DNA from: an uncultured Bacteroidales bacterium | GTDB taxonomy: Bacteria > Bacteroidota > Bacteroidia > Bacteroidales > Muribaculaceae | Direction: 5' to 3' | Assembly: GCA_902779125.1 (NCBI GenBank) | Contig: CACZAC010000004.1 | Location: 30,519 to 94,518 of the forward strand | DNA: 64,000 nt | Shown here: positions 8,283-18,934 of the stretch, in pieces | Numbering within the stretch: the first letter of the stretch is position 1 | How the letters are laid out: the number at the start of each line of letters is the position of its first letter | Program-made: the position numbers and the translations under genes | Notes under the pieces: model-generated | What the model saw: only the letters and a program-made list of their open reading frames with translations | Told to the model about the DNA's origin: nothing | The model's database searches: none

Positions 8283-10994
8283 TTATGGTTGTTTATCATC
8301 CCGTCGAGTCTTCACCTTCTTGACAAACAGGCTCAACAAGAGCACCGGTGACGTGCCGAAGATGACTATCAGCCAATCGGTGAAACTTAGCGGTGCACAA
8401 TCGAAGAGTTGATAGCAGCACTGGACGATGAGTATCTGACCAATGAAAATAACCATCAGCACTGCCCAGAACACTCGACTGCCCTTCATATTGTTGAAAA
8501 AGTTCTTTCCCGTCGCAAAAGCCCTGGCGTTCAACATATTCCAAAACTGCAGGAACACAAAGGTACTGAAGAAAATGCCCATCTCATGCGGATTGATATT
8601 GGGATTGATACCACGCACGAAAATCGGACCGCCATTCGCCTCGCGAATGAACGCATAATACATCACAATCATCAGCACCGCAAAGATGACACCCGTCACC
8701 ATGATGAATTTCATCATGTCTGAGGTGATGATGCTTGCATGTGAATCGCGTGGCTGTTGGCGCATGAGGACACTATTGGGCGGCAACGAAGCCAGTGCCA
8801 GGGCGGCAAAGGTATCCATAATCAGGTTGACCCACAGCATCTGAGTCACCGTGAGCGCCGGCTGCCTACTGAAAAACGAGCAGATGGCCACGACGAGGCA
8901 GGCACACACATTCACAGCCAGCTGGAATAGGATAAAACGCTGGATGTTGCTGTACAGGGAACGTCCCCATAACACCGCCTTATTAATGCTGGCAAACGAA
9001 TTATCCAGAATGGTGATATCACTCGCCTCCTTAGCGACCGCGGTACCGTCGCCCATCGACAAGCCTACCTGGGCCGCATTGAGTGCAGGGGCATCATTGG
9101 TGCCATCACCCGTGACAGCGACCACCTCACCCTGCTGCTGGAGCAGACGCACGAGGCGCATCTTGTCGTCGGGGCGCGCACGCGACATGACTTTGATAGA
9201 GGCAACACGCTTGGATGCATCTTCGTCATTAAGGGCGGCAAAATCGGGACCCGTAATGATGGCATCGTCAGAATCATCGTCGGTCCACAGCCCCACCTGA
9301 CGTCCCACTTCCCTTGCCGTTGCGGCCGTGTCGCCGGTGACAATTTTCACCTTGACACCCGCACTGCGGCAGTCCTGAATAGCATCGGGCACATCGGGAC
9401 GCACAGGATCACTGATGGCGACAATGCCCATGAACGTGAGAGCCGGTGCATTACCCGCCTTGAGCATGGAAAGGACTTCCTTGGGGTCGCTATCCTTGGG
9501 AAGTTCACAATAGGCAAACGCCAGAGTGCGCATGGCCTTGGCCTGATAGGTCGCCAACTCATCATTCACACGCTGGAAGGTAACATCACCCAGCACATCA
9601 CTAGACAAACGCATGACTATCTCGGGAGCACCCTTGACCAGCAACAGGCGTTTTCCAGTGGTACTCTCTACAACCGTTGCCATGAACTTGGTCATCGTCG
9701 AGAAGGGCATCTGGCCCAGCGTTTCACATTCATCCCTCGATGCCAAATAGTCATAGCCGGCATCATGCAACCACAGCAATAGGGCTCCCTCGGTGGGATT
9801 GCCCAGTGCCGTCAGGTTGTCGGGGTCGCTGTCATCAAGAAAAGCGGTACTGTTGCATGAGATGCTCTCCCTCACGATTGTGCTCATCGTGTCGTCACCC
9901 AGTTTATCGCCGTCTGGCAGACCGTAGAAATGAGCCTGATATACCTTCATCCGGTTCTGGGTGAGCGTACCGGTCTTGTCGGTGCAGATGACCGTGGCAG
10001 CACCCATCGTCTCGCAGGCGTGCATGCGGCGCACAAGGTTGTTGTGTTTCAACATCTTGCGCATACTCAATGCCAGTGAAAGCGTCACGCTCATGGGCAG
10101 TCCCTCGGGAACCGACACCACAATGAGCGTCACGGCGAGCATAACCGTCTCGATAAAGTATTGTGCATCAGTAACAAGCCCTTCACTGCCGCCGCGCCAG
10201 AAGAACTCCACAATGCGGCCCAGTACCAGCAATCCGGCCATGATATAGCTACCGTAAGATATGGTGCGCCCCAGACGGTCAAGCTGACGGGTGAGCGGGG
10301 TCTGTATTTCGTTGTCAATCTGGGCGTCACGGTAGATTTTGCCGTACTCCGTCCGGTCACCCACGCGTGTCACATGCATTGTTGCGCTGCCCTCGATAAC
10401 AGTGCTCGCACGCAGCAATTCGTCAGCGGGATAGGTTGCTTCGGTTGCCGTGGCGGCTACTGCCTTGTCATGGGTCTTCCACGCCGATGGTTCGCCTGTA
10501 AATGAACTCTCGTCAACGGTCAGATTGTAACTGTCGATGACGCTACCGTCAGCAGGCACTTTTTCGCCTGTTTCCAGAATGACGATGTCGTCCACAACAA
10601 TGTCGCAACGCGGCACTTGGGTGACATGGCCATTGCGCATCACCTTGACTTTGACATGGTCATCCGACTGGTTGAGCAGCCTGAATTTTTTATTGGCGTT
10701 GACTTCGACAAGAAATCCCACCAGTGTGGCAAGCGTCACAGCAAGGAAGATACCCAGCGGCTCAAAGAAAACGCTGCTGCCCATATTCAGCCCGAAACAC
10801 TCGTAAACCGATAATCCTACCGATAAAACAAGTGCCACCATAAGAATCTTGATGAGCGGATCATCAAATTTCCCCAAAAACTGCTTCCACAATGGTTCGC
10901 GCTCTGGCGGAGTGAGGACATTATCGCCATGAAGTTGACGACTGGCAACGACTTGGGCGTCGCTGAGTCCTGTATTGCGTTTTATTTTAGCCAT
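8283..10994 (-). CDS. Calcium-translocating P-type ATPase, PMCA type
   Basis: The 903-residue P-type ATPase exports cytosolic Ca2+ using ATP. Seen in order: an N-terminal cation-ATPase domain, an actuator loop with SSFTGEP (about 164-169), PEGLP in transmembrane helix 4 (296-300, the PMCA/SERCA ion-site signature), the phosphorylation motif DKTGTLT with Asp339, a hinge motif VTGDGTNDAPAL, and C-terminal membrane helices. All catalytic motifs are intact and the length is typical. It starts at ATG 10994 and is separated from the upstream glycosyltransferase gene by an imperfect terminator hairpin. No neighbour suggests a special role. Confidence 0.95.
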   Translation of the reverse strand: MAKIKRNTGLSDAQVVASRQLHGDNVLTPPEREPLWKQFLGKFDDPLIKILMVALVLSVGLSVYECFGLNMGSSVFFEPLGIFLAVTLATLVGFLVEVNANKKFRLLNQSDDHVKVKVMRNGHVTQVPRCDIVVDDIVILETGEKVPADGSVIDSYNLTVDESSFTGEPSAWKTHDKAVAATATEATYPADELLRASTVIEGSATMHVTRVGDRTEYGKIYRDAQIDNEIQTPLTRQLDRLGRTISYGSYIMAGLLVLGRIVEFFWRGGSEGLVTDAQYFIETVMLAVTLIVVSVPEGLPMSVTLSLALSMRKMLKHNNLVRRMHACETMGAATVICTDKTGTLTQNRMKVYQAHFYGLPDGDKLGDDTMSTIVRESISCNSTAFLDDSDPDNLTALGNPTEGALLLWLHDAGYDYLASRDECETLGQMPFSTMTKFMATVVESTTGKRLLLVKGAPEIVMRLSSDVLGDVTFQRVNDELATYQAKAMRTLAFAYCELPKDSDPKEVLSMLKAGNAPALTFMGIVAISDPVRPDVPDAIQDCRSAGVKVKIVTGDTAATAREVGRQVGLWTDDDSDDAIITGPDFAALNDEDASKRVASIKVMSRARPDDKMRLVRLLQQQGEVVAVTGDGTNDAPALNAAQVGLSMGDGTAVAKEASDITILDNSFASINKAVLWGRSLYSNIQRFILFQLAVNVCACLVVAICSFFSRQPALTVTQMLWVNLIMDTFAALALASLPPNSVLMRQQPRDSHASIITSDMMKFIMVTGVIFAVLMIVMYYAFIREANGGPIFVRGINPNINPHEMGIFFSTFVFLQFWNMLNARAFATGKNFFNNMKGSRVFWAVLMVIFIGQILIVQCCYQLFDCAPLSFTDWLIVIFGTSPVLLLSLFVKKVKTRRDDKQP

Positions 10995-11051
10995 TATAAG
11001 TAGTTAGTCACTATCTGTGTTACAATTGACGTGAGAGCAATTATCATGCCA

Positions 11052-11098
11052 AATCAAAAAGCCGGTATGATTTTCAAAAAAAAATCAAACCAGCTTTA
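11052..11098 (-). terminator. Probable terminator after the GT2 gene
   Basis: On the minus strand, AAAGCTGGTTTGAT pairs imperfectly with ATCATACCGGCTTT across an A/T-rich loop and is followed by TTTGATT. It lies between the end of the glycosyltransferase gene and the start of the calcium ATPase. Confidence 0.6.
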
Positions 11099-11112
11099 AG
11101 GTATTCTTCTCA

Positions 11113-11883
11113 TCACGCGGTCAGGCGCGGGGGGTGTTGCCTGCGAACAAAGCGCTTCTTGTTGAAGATGGAATCCAAGCGCAGCTTGATGACACCCCAC
11201 AGGGCCTCAAAGAAGATGCTGCTGTTCATCTTGCTTGTTCCCAGCACACGGTTGACGAATACGATAGGCACCTCCTTGATGATGAAGCCCATGCAGTGGG
11301 CGGTGAATTTCATCTCAATCTGGAAGGCGTAACCCTTGAATTCGACAGCATCGAGGTTGATAGCCTCGAGCACCTCGCGACGATAGCACACGAAACCTGC
11401 CGTCGCGTCACACACCTTCATTCCAGTGATCAGTCTGACATAGGCCGATGCGAAGTAGCTCATGAGCATCCTACCCATCGGCCAATTGACGACATTAACG
11501 CCAGTCAAGTATCTGGAGCCCACTGCAACATGTGCTCCGCCCGTGTTGCAAGCGGCCTGCAGTTCATGCAGTTTCTCAACCGGGTGCGAGAAATCGGCAT
11601 CCATCTCAATGATGTAGTCATAGCCATTGACCAGCGCCCACTTGAAGCCAGCGATGTAGGCAGTTCCCAATCCCTGCTTTCCCGCACGCTTCAAGATGTG
11701 GATGCGCTCGGGTTGCTCGGCAATCATCGTGTCAACGATGGTGCCGGTGCCGTCGGGAGAATTGTCATCAACGATGAGCACATCAAACTGGTGCTCAGTA
11801 ACATTGAGCACAGCATTGATGATGTTCCTGATGTTCTCCTTCTCGTTATAAGTAGGAATAATTACTAAACTATCTGACTTCAT
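11113..11883 (-). CDS. Polyprenol (dolichyl-phosphate) mannosyltransferase-like GT2 glycosyltransferase
   Basis: The 256-residue cytosolic, membrane-associated enzyme transfers a sugar from a nucleotide sugar to a polyprenyl phosphate. The GT2 motifs are clear: 'VIIPTYNEKENI' at the N-terminus, 'VDDNSPDGTG' for nucleotide binding, and 'EMDADFSHP' as the DxD-type metal site. The C-terminal 'VPIVFVNRVLGTSKMNSSI' is typical of DPM1-like bacterial enzymes. It lacks the extra transmembrane GtrA-like domain of longer homologues. Polyprenyl-phosphate-linked mannose is a usual donor for periplasmic glycosylation, but the sugar cannot be told from sequence. A TACTTTTG element (11928-11921) precedes it without a good upstream box. 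Confidence 0.9.
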   Translation of the reverse strand: MKSDSLVIIPTYNEKENIRNIINAVLNVTEHQFDVLIVDDNSPDGTGTIVDTMIAEQPERIHILKRAGKQGLGTAYIAGFKWALVNGYDYIIEMDADFSHPVEKLHELQAACNTGGAHVAVGSRYLTGVNVVNWPMGRMLMSYFASAYVRLITGMKVCDATAGFVCYRREVLEAINLDAVEFKGYAFQIEMKFTAHCMGFIIKEVPIVFVNRVLGTSKMNSSIFFEALWGVIKLRLDSIFNKKRFVRRQHPPRLTA

Positions 11884-12409
11884 TGGTGCCTGTTTTCTTT
11901 AATCGTCAACAATTTGAGTACAAAAGTACTGCTTTTTTTTCATTATATCGTTACAGATGATGATAATATTGTGTTACAGGGACGTTTTTATAATCCATTT
12001 GCAACGAATGACCCCTTTTTTAAGAATTTTTACAGCAAAAACCATGCCATTTTGCTGCCAGGGCGATTGATGCGGGCTTCTTTTACCGGCATCAGGGGAT
12101 GGCTCTCCCCTCTCCTTCCTCCCCCTCGCTGCCGCTTTTTGCCTGAGAATGTTCGGTTTATGGTAGTTTTCTGCAATCGTTTGCATCAAAAAATCAACAA
12201 GTTTCGCACCATTTCACATTATTAAAAAAATTGAGGCACTACTTTTGCCTCGATTAACCGCATGGAAGTATTTTTTCTCGTTTCAGGCATCATGAGACCG
12301 TTTTATGCCAATCACTCACGCAATGATGCCTCGGCGGGAAATTTAACCTCTAATATTTTTGCGCTCAACGATATTAACCAACACCAACTTTTATAACTAT
12401 CATTCAAAA
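11884..12409. other. Divergent intergenic region between the GT2 gene and the giant modular gene
   Basis: This 526-bp region separates divergent genes. For the minus gene, a TACTTTTG box lies at 11928-11921. For the plus gene, two TAnnTTTG boxes are visible (TACTTTTG at 12240-12247 and TATTTTTG at 12354-12361), the second about 49 nt before the ATG. Neither has a clear TTTG at the right distance. No supported gene was seen; 60-110-codon frames here have no recognisable content. Confidence 0.5.
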
Positions 12410-15400
12410 ATGAAACAGATGATATTTCAAACAAGATTGACATTGAGGCTATTAGCCTTGATGTTATGCATGGCTGCGACCGTTCCGCAGCTATGGGCTC
12501 AAACCTACACTGTGGCCGGCAGCGACGCGCAAGCGCTGGGCACAACTTGGGACCCAGAAAACACGAATAACAACATGACGCTGTACAGCGGCAACATGTA
12601 CTACTTGTTGAAAACGGTCACCTATTCGTCAAATACCAACGGCGAGTACAAAATCACCGTCAACAACAACTGGACAGTATCCTATGGTGCAAATGGTGGC
12701 AGCGGCAATGCTTCCTACTCAGTGAACAGCGGTACTGGATATGTTTGCTTCGCGTTCAACTCAAGTAGCCATGTGCCCCACATGGTTTCCTCCCTGCAGA
12801 ACGTGATTGTGACCGGCAGTGACACCCAGGCGCTGGGCGCATCGTGGGATCACATCAACACGAGCAACAAGATGAGTACCAACGACGGTATCACCTACAC
12901 GCTCGTTCGCAATGTGGACTATACTGCTGCTGCAAACGATTTGCAGTGTAAGGTGGGTGTAAACAATAAGGACTTTTATGGTACCAGCACAGGCGGCAAT
13001 GTTTATTATAACATCCCTAGCGCCGGCTCCTACACGGTGACCTACAACTTCAATGCGGTGACCGGCATTCTTACCGTGGATGTTCAATCAGCCGCTCCGG
13101 TAATCCCCAACTATTACATCACGGGTAATAGCGGTCTGGGCCTTGGAAACTTCAACTATCAGCAGCAGAACCTGAGAACGATGGCCTATGATGACGTCAA
13201 TGATATCTACACCTACAGCTACAATGTTACGGCCCTCGGCACCTACTACTTCGCGTTTGCCGATGGCGGTGGCAGCTCTTGGGATGATTTTAACGGCAAC
13301 CACCGTATTGGCCCCACCAGTGGCAATGAAACCGTGAACCTGAATGGCGGTTGGGCCACGACCCAGAAAGGGGGTGGCAGCTATGCCGTGACTGTGGATG
13401 CCGGTCAAGTGACCATCACTCTGGATGTTACCCACATGCGCTACAAGGTTGACGGAACAGCTCCCGTCATCACGGTTGACTATTACGTCGTGGGCGATGA
13501 GACCAGCATATTCCCCAACGGCTGGAACGATGGAGACCAAAACAAGATGGCCGACAACGGCGACGGCACCTACACTTGGGAGTCAGGACAATTCCACCTC
13601 GCCGCAGGCGCCAGTTACGCCTACAAGGTGTGGGGAGATGATGGCTCGTGGCATCCCAGTGGAGCCAACGCCACGTTCAGCAGCAATGTCCAGGGCAACT
13701 ACACTGTGACCATCAATTACGACAGCAACAACGGGACGGTCACACACCAGCTGAATCTCGTTCAGGAAGACCAGTCCTATACCTACAACATCCGCGTCCG
13801 CTACACGGGCAGCGAGAGTCTGGGCAACGTCTATCTCCATGCATGGGACGCAGCCGGTGACAAGACTAACTGGCCTGGCACGGCATTCTCAGGCATGACC
13901 ACTACCGAGGAGAACGGCCACACCTACTATTGCGCCACCTTCACCTCCTATAGTCAGACGCTTAACCTCCTGTTCAACGAGAACGGCAGTGGTGACACCA
14001 AAACCACTGACCTCACAGCACAGCCCGGCACCAGCTACTTCACCTACGGTGGCGGCAGCACTGTCAGCGGTCCCAATCAGGCAGCCGACGAGGCCGACCC
14101 GACCTATGACTACACCATTTATGTGCGCTACAAGGGCAATGCCACGCCTCACGAGTATCTGTGGGACGGTGCCGGCACCCTGCTGGGCGACTTCCCCGGT
14201 AAGGAACTGACCGATGCCAGCACCTTCACTACCGAGGTCATCAACGGCTACACTTACTACAAGTACAGCGTCAACGCATCTGATTATGCACAACTGGGCA
14301 TGATTCTTAACGAGGGTGACGACAGCCACAAGACTACTGACCTGACCGTCGAGCCGGGTACGAGCTACTTCACCTACGGCGGCGGTAGCACCGTGAGCGG
14401 TCCCAATGCTGAAGCAGACCCCGCCATCACTTACTATGCCGAGAGCAGTTTCGCCGGTTGGACCACCGAAGGTACCCAGATGACCGCCAACGGTGACGGC
14501 AGCTACAGCAAGACCTTCACCGGCGTGAACCTCAGCAGCGGCACCACCTATGAGTACAAGGTCTATGGCGCCGACGGTACCGACGAGGGCGTCTGGATTG
14601 GCGACAACGTCACGTTCACGCCGCCCATGGGAGGCACCTATGACGTGACCATCACGCTCAACAGCGACGGCACCGTCAGCCACACGCTGACGATGACGGC
14701 TGCCGGTACGGTTTATATCAACGGTGACGGCGCCCTTGGTAGTTTCGCCTATGCTCCCGATAAGGCAATGACCTATACCGACAACGGCATCTACACTTAT
14801 ACAGCCACGGTGACCGATCCATTCGAGTACATCAATTTCGTGTTCGCTTCAGGACAGGGCGAAGACTGGACAGACTTCAATAACCATTACCGCATCGGTC
14901 CGAGCGATGGCAGCCAAAACTACGTCATCAACAGCGGCTACACCGCAACCCAAATGGCTGGTGGAGATAACGGTTCTTATCGTGTCAGGGCTGCCGCAGG
15001 AACAGTGACCTTCTACTTCGATGCATTGAACATGCAGTTCAAGGTCGAGGGAACGGAGGCTCCTGTCACCTATTACGTGGTGGGCGATGACACCGACATC
15101 TTCCCCAACGGCTGGAACACCGGCGACGGAACGGCGATGACACTTGAGGACAACGTCTATACCTGGACATCCAGCCAGGTTAGCCTCACCAAGGGCACCA
15201 CCTACGAGTACAAGGTTCTAGGTGACGATGGGGTTTACCATCCCGTCAACAGCGACAATTTGTCGTTCACGCCCAGCCTCACTGGCGACTACACCGTAAC
15301 AGTGACCTACGACATCGCCAACGAGACGATTACCGCTACACTGAACCTCGTCGGCACGGCTCCCTACTATATCGAAGGCTCGGAGGGCTTAGGCTTGAGT

Positions 15401-18400
15401 TGGGGCTATGCTCCCACCACCCAGATGACCCTTGACCCGTCAACAGGCATCTTGTCATACACTTGCACAGTTGCCGAAGACGGCACCTACAACTTCATGT
15501 TTGCAAACGGTCAAGGCAGCAACTGGGATGACTTCAATGCCAACTACCGCATCGGTCCGCAAAGCGGCGACCAGAATATCGACATCGACGGCAACTGGGT
15601 TACCACCCAGATGGCAGGAACCGATGGCGGCTCCTATCAGATCAACTGCGCGGCCGGGCAGGTAACCATCTACTTCAATCCTGCCACGATGAAGTTCATG
15701 GTGGAAGCTGCACCTCCCACCTACCAGTACACGTTCTATGTCATCGCGACAGACGGCACGACGGTTCCATACCTGTATTTGTGGGACAATGCCCAGAACG
15801 TCTACACCAATTCGTACCCCGGCAACGAACTCACTACCACTGAGGTGCTTGCTGACGGCAAGACCTGGCACAAGTGGAGCGGAACCATCCTGGTTGATGT
15901 CCTGAACGCCATCGTCAGCGGTGGTGGCAGTAATGCTGACAACACCAAGACCAAGAACATCACCAATTTTGAGCCTGGCACATACTACATCGTGTGGACA
16001 CCAGAGCGTGGAGAAGGTGAGGAATATAACCACTTTGAGCTCTACAATGAGCCTCCTAGCGCCACTGGAGATCACCAACTCTTCATCCACGGCGGCTATT
16101 ACCATGCCGGCGAAACATTCTCTTACGGCAGCAACATTGGTTCCGAAATGAAGTATGATGCCAATACTGGCAACTACTACATCAATAACGTGACGCTGAG
16201 CAGCAATGCAACCTTCTGCTTCTCCACCCAGTTGGGCAGTGACTGGCAGAGCGTTGGAACCCGCTTCGGTAACGGCGGTCCCACTTATACCGATAACCCC
16301 GACGGTACCAACTATCTGGAGGTCAACCCGTCGATGATTAACGAAAACATGCCGCTCAATGAATGGAGTGAGACCTACGGTGAGTACAAGATGTTCACTG
16401 CCGGTGTATTCAACATCCTGGTGAACCCCACCGAGCATTGGGTAAAACTCATAAAGACCGACCACAAGAATCTCTCACCCATGAACGTCTACCTGGAGCA
16501 GACGCCCAATGTGCAGATTGACAACATTCAGGAACCAGGCACGACTTATACCACCACAATCACGGGTGAGGATTACTGGCCATTAAGCGCCTACAACCAG
16601 GAGCAGGGCCTGTGGAATCCGCACAGCGACAGCCAGCACTATCCCGTAACATACATGGGCGATACCACCACCGTTGATGGCAAGAAATGGTGGCACTGGC
16701 AAGTAAGCGCCTCGATTGCCGAGGTCTTCTTTACCCGCACCAACAAGGAGCCTTATCAGAGTGAGACCATCCACCGCCATGCCGGTGTGCTGTGGTACAC
16801 CTGGGATGAGGTGAACGGACAGACAGTCATGACCGACCACACCCGCGAATACTTTGAGGCGGCAGCCAATGCCCTGCCCAGCAACGTAGTCGTTATGGAA
16901 GGCCACTACTATGTCTACTTCATCAATACCTTAGGTTGGGATCAGGTATTCTGCTATGCTTGGGACGAAGCCGACGGTCAATATACCGATGGCTATAACC
17001 GAGTTATGGAGTCTTGGCCCGGCCACATCTGCGAGTTGATGGGTATCGACCCCGTGACAGGCTATGAGGTATGGCGCTATGACTTTGGCACCATTTCCAG
17101 CATTGAGAACCAACCCGACGGTATCCTCTTCAATGACGGTGACACCAACGCTCTGAGCGACTCCAAGGAGCAGACGGGCGACTTTGAATACATCAATGGC
17201 GGTGTATATGACTATCTGGGTCTGTTCGATGGCGCCTACACGCTCAACAACCTCATCCGCACCGCTGCCGAGGAGGTACGCTACACCGTGAGCAACGACC
17301 TGCTCGGTGTGTACTACGACCGCGATGCGGTGACAACTATCCACTATACCAACAAGTATGGCGAACCAGTATCCGAGACCATCACGGGCGCCCTCTACGC
17401 CAAGGACTTGAACCAGTATGGTGAGAAATCCTTCTTGTCCGATGATTCCTTTACTGATTATGTCTATGACGTTTGTGGTTCCAGCCACACCGCTGGCGGT
17501 TCTCAGATTATGGACAAGAGGACGACCTACGACCAGAGTAACTGGGTTAAACTCGTCATGTCGCCCAACTACGACGGTCGCACTCCTGTGCCTGTAACAG
17601 CCAATGAGCGTCCTGACTTGAGTCAGTATGTGAACAAGATTATCCCCGCAGGACAACTCGACGTGTTCATGACCGACACCATCAACCCGACCGCCCACGT
17701 GCTGAGCATCGGCATGGGCCAGGGTATGAACTATGAGCCTAACGTCTATGTATCGGCAAGTTTCAACGACACCATCGTGTTCTCCTACACCCACAACGAG
17801 TGGATGCCCAAGAATGCCGAGTACACGGGCACCTACCGCACCAAGCCGCACATCGAGTGGATTTTTGACCCCGAGACCGGCGAAGTACTTCGCGGTGAGG
17901 TGACCAGGGAAGTCTTGGATGATGAGCCTCGCAAGATGTTCTATGTCGCACCCAAGCCTCAAGAGGTCGCCTATCTCACCTGGATTGTGTATGACAACCT
18001 GAACATCGAGGAGAACCAAATGAAGCCCTATGGCGACTATGTCTCGGGCGAGTATCAGCCCTACACTTCAGTCGCACGCTTCCTGCCGCAAGACCCGGGA
18101 CGTTTCTATGCGCCCAAGAACTGGGACCGCAGCAAGATTATCCCTGGAGAGATGTACGAGCAGTTACAATACCTGAGCGAGGACCAACTCGAGAACGCCC
18201 TTGGTGGATACGGCAGCGAGTACGGACCCTACAGCAACGGCTATATGCAGTATGGCGGCATGAAAGTCAACTGGTCACTCTTTGACGAGGAGGCCGTCGG
18301 TATGCCCTGGTGGCAGATATTCCAGCCAGGTCAGGCCTACAAGATTAAAGCCATCATCCGCTATGCACGCGGCAACGGCGAAGGTTACCAGCCCAATGAG

Positions 18401-18757
18401 TGCTATGGTCCGAGCAACGGTGACAACGGCACTACCGGTCAAGTCCTGAACGGACCGCGCCGCATCGACGGCAATGGCCAGGGCAACTATGCCAACATGT
18501 ACTTCACGAGCGAATACAAAGGCCTGGAAGACAGCAAGTTCATCATCTTCCCCATCGAGGCGAGTCCCAACAGTTCCAATGGTGACCCCATGGGCAACGT
18601 CACCACCGTCAAGGAGGTGAAAGCATCGCGCTCGGTAGTCAGCGTCCGCTACTACAATCTGATGGGCATTGAGAGCGACAAGCCCTTCAACGGCATCAAC
18701 ATCGTCGTCACCACCTACAACGACGGAAGCCGCTCATCACGCAAGATTCTGCGTTAA
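12410..18757 (+). CDS. Giant modular secreted protein with repeated starch-binding-like modules and T9SS-like tail
   Basis: The start chosen is ATG 12410, because MKQMIFQTRLTLRLLALMLC begins a signal peptide; an in-frame ATG at 12359 would add 17 unlikely residues. The product is 2115 residues. Repeated beta-sandwich modules follow one another. One type carries 'IFPNGWN' and 'YEYKV' (nt about 13479-13765 and 15064-15350). A second carries 'DFN..YRIGP' and 'TQMAG' (13108-13460, 14705-15055, 15354-15710). A third resembles CBM26 with 'YLWD' and 'PG.EL' (13776-14100, 14104-14425, 15713-16015). The region after about 16470 is unique. The tail ('VRYYNLMGIESDKPFNGINI' through 'KILR') resembles a sorting domain. 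It is probably a surface or secreted alpha-glucan-binding protein. No catalytic domain was recognised. Confidence 0.85.
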   Translation: MKQMIFQTRLTLRLLALMLCMAATVPQLWAQTYTVAGSDAQALGTTWDPENTNNNMTLYSGNMYYLLKTVTYSSNTNGEYKITVNNNWTVSYGANGGSGNASYSVNSGTGYVCFAFNSSSHVPHMVSSLQNVIVTGSDTQALGASWDHINTSNKMSTNDGITYTLVRNVDYTAAANDLQCKVGVNNKDFYGTSTGGNVYYNIPSAGSYTVTYNFNAVTGILTVDVQSAAPVIPNYYITGNSGLGLGNFNYQQQNLRTMAYDDVNDIYTYSYNVTALGTYYFAFADGGGSSWDDFNGNHRIGPTSGNETVNLNGGWATTQKGGGSYAVTVDAGQVTITLDVTHMRYKVDGTAPVITVDYYVVGDETSIFPNGWNDGDQNKMADNGDGTYTWESGQFHLAAGASYAYKVWGDDGSWHPSGANATFSSNVQGNYTVTINYDSNNGTVTHQLNLVQEDQSYTYNIRVRYTGSESLGNVYLHAWDAAGDKTNWPGTAFSGMTTTEENGHTYYCATFTSYSQTLNLLFNENGSGDTKTTDLTAQPGTSYFTYGGGSTVSGPNQAADEADPTYDYTIYVRYKGNATPHEYLWDGAGTLLGDFPGKELTDASTFTTEVINGYTYYKYSVNASDYAQLGMILNEGDDSHKTTDLTVEPGTSYFTYGGGSTVSGPNAEADPAITYYAESSFAGWTTEGTQMTANGDGSYSKTFTGVNLSSGTTYEYKVYGADGTDEGVWIGDNVTFTPPMGGTYDVTITLNSDGTVSHTLTMTAAGTVYINGDGALGSFAYAPDKAMTYTDNGIYTYTATVTDPFEYINFVFASGQGEDWTDFNNHYRIGPSDGSQNYVINSGYTATQMAGGDNGSYRVRAAAGTVTFYFDALNMQFKVEGTEAPVTYYVVGDDTDIFPNGWNTGDGTAMTLEDNVYTWTSSQVSLTKGTTYEYKVLGDDGVYHPVNSDNLSFTPSLTGDYTVTVTYDIANETITATLNLVGTAPYYIEGSEGLGLSWGYAPTTQMTLDPSTGILSYTCTVAEDGTYNFMFANGQGSNWDDFNANYRIGPQSGDQNIDIDGNWVTTQMAGTDGGSYQINCAAGQVTIYFNPATMKFMVEAAPPTYQYTFYVIATDGTTVPYLYLWDNAQNVYTNSYPGNELTTTEVLADGKTWHKWSGTILVDVLNAIVSGGGSNADNTKTKNITNFEPGTYYIVWTPERGEGEEYNHFELYNEPPSATGDHQLFIHGGYYHAGETFSYGSNIGSEMKYDANTGNYYINNVTLSSNATFCFSTQLGSDWQSVGTRFGNGGPTYTDNPDGTNYLEVNPSMINENMPLNEWSETYGEYKMFTAGVFNILVNPTEHWVKLIKTDHKNLSPMNVYLEQTPNVQIDNIQEPGTTYTTTITGEDYWPLSAYNQEQGLWNPHSDSQHYPVTYMGDTTTVDGKKWWHWQVSASIAEVFFTRTNKEPYQSETIHRHAGVLWYTWDEVNGQTVMTDHTREYFEAAANALPSNVVVMEGHYYVYFINTLGWDQVFCYAWDEADGQYTDGYNRVMESWPGHICELMGIDPVTGYEVWRYDFGTISSIENQPDGILFNDGDTNALSDSKEQTGDFEYINGGVYDYLGLFDGAYTLNNLIRTAAEEVRYTVSNDLLGVYYDRDAVTTIHYTNKYGEPVSETITGALYAKDLNQYGEKSFLSDDSFTDYVYDVCGSSHTAGGSQIMDKRTTYDQSNWVKLVMSPNYDGRTPVPVTANERPDLSQYVNKIIPAGQLDVFMTDTINPTAHVLSIGMGQGMNYEPNVYVSASFNDTIVFSYTHNEWMPKNAEYTGTYRTKPHIEWIFDPETGEVLRGEVTREVLDDEPRKMFYVAPKPQEVAYLTWIVYDNLNIEENQMKPYGDYVSGEYQPYTSVARFLPQDPGRFYAPKNWDRSKIIPGEMYEQLQYLSEDQLENALGGYGSEYGPYSNGYMQYGGMKVNWSLFDEEAVGMPWWQIFQPGQAYKIKAIIRYARGNGEGYQPNECYGPSNGDNGTTGQVLNGPRRIDGNGQGNYANMYFTSEYKGLEDSKFIIFPIEASPNSSNGDPMGNVTTVKEVKASRSVVSVRYYNLMGIESDKPFNGINIVVTTYNDGSRSSRKILR

Positions 18758-18780
18758 CCGCAGGCCTTTTATCAGAATTT

Positions 18781-18825
18781 CAAGAGCTGCATGCCCCTCT
18801 CAATCGGGGCGTGCAGTTCTTGTTT
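18781..18825 (+). terminator. Terminator after the giant modular gene
   Basis: CAAGAGCTGCATGCCCC (18781-18797) pairs with GGGGCGTGCAGTTCTTG (one G-T pair) and is followed by TTTTATCT. It starts 23 bp after the stop codon. Confidence 0.9.
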
Positions 18826-18869
18826 TATCTCAATTTATGGCACCAAATTGAAAAAAGTCACATTACCCG

Positions 18870-18900
18870 TTGTCACGCTCAGGAAAAAGCAGTATCTTTG
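18870..18900 (+). promoter_or_regulatory. Promoter of the DUF1599 operon
   Basis: TTG (18870-18872), a 20-nt spacer and TATCTTTG (18893-18900) match the Bacteroidetes consensus. The ATG at 18935 is 34 nt beyond. Confidence 0.7.
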
Positions 18901-18934
18901 TAAGTTAAAACAAGAAATAACACGACTACAGATT

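Noticed and set aside
12359-12409. An upstream start for the giant modular protein
   Set aside because: The 17 extra residues are polar and would bury the signal peptide; a TATTTTTG promoter box overlaps the region.
18791-18934. A 48-residue N-terminal extension of the DUF1599 protein
   Set aside because: It would read through a terminator stem and the operon promoter; the family begins at the chosen ATG.
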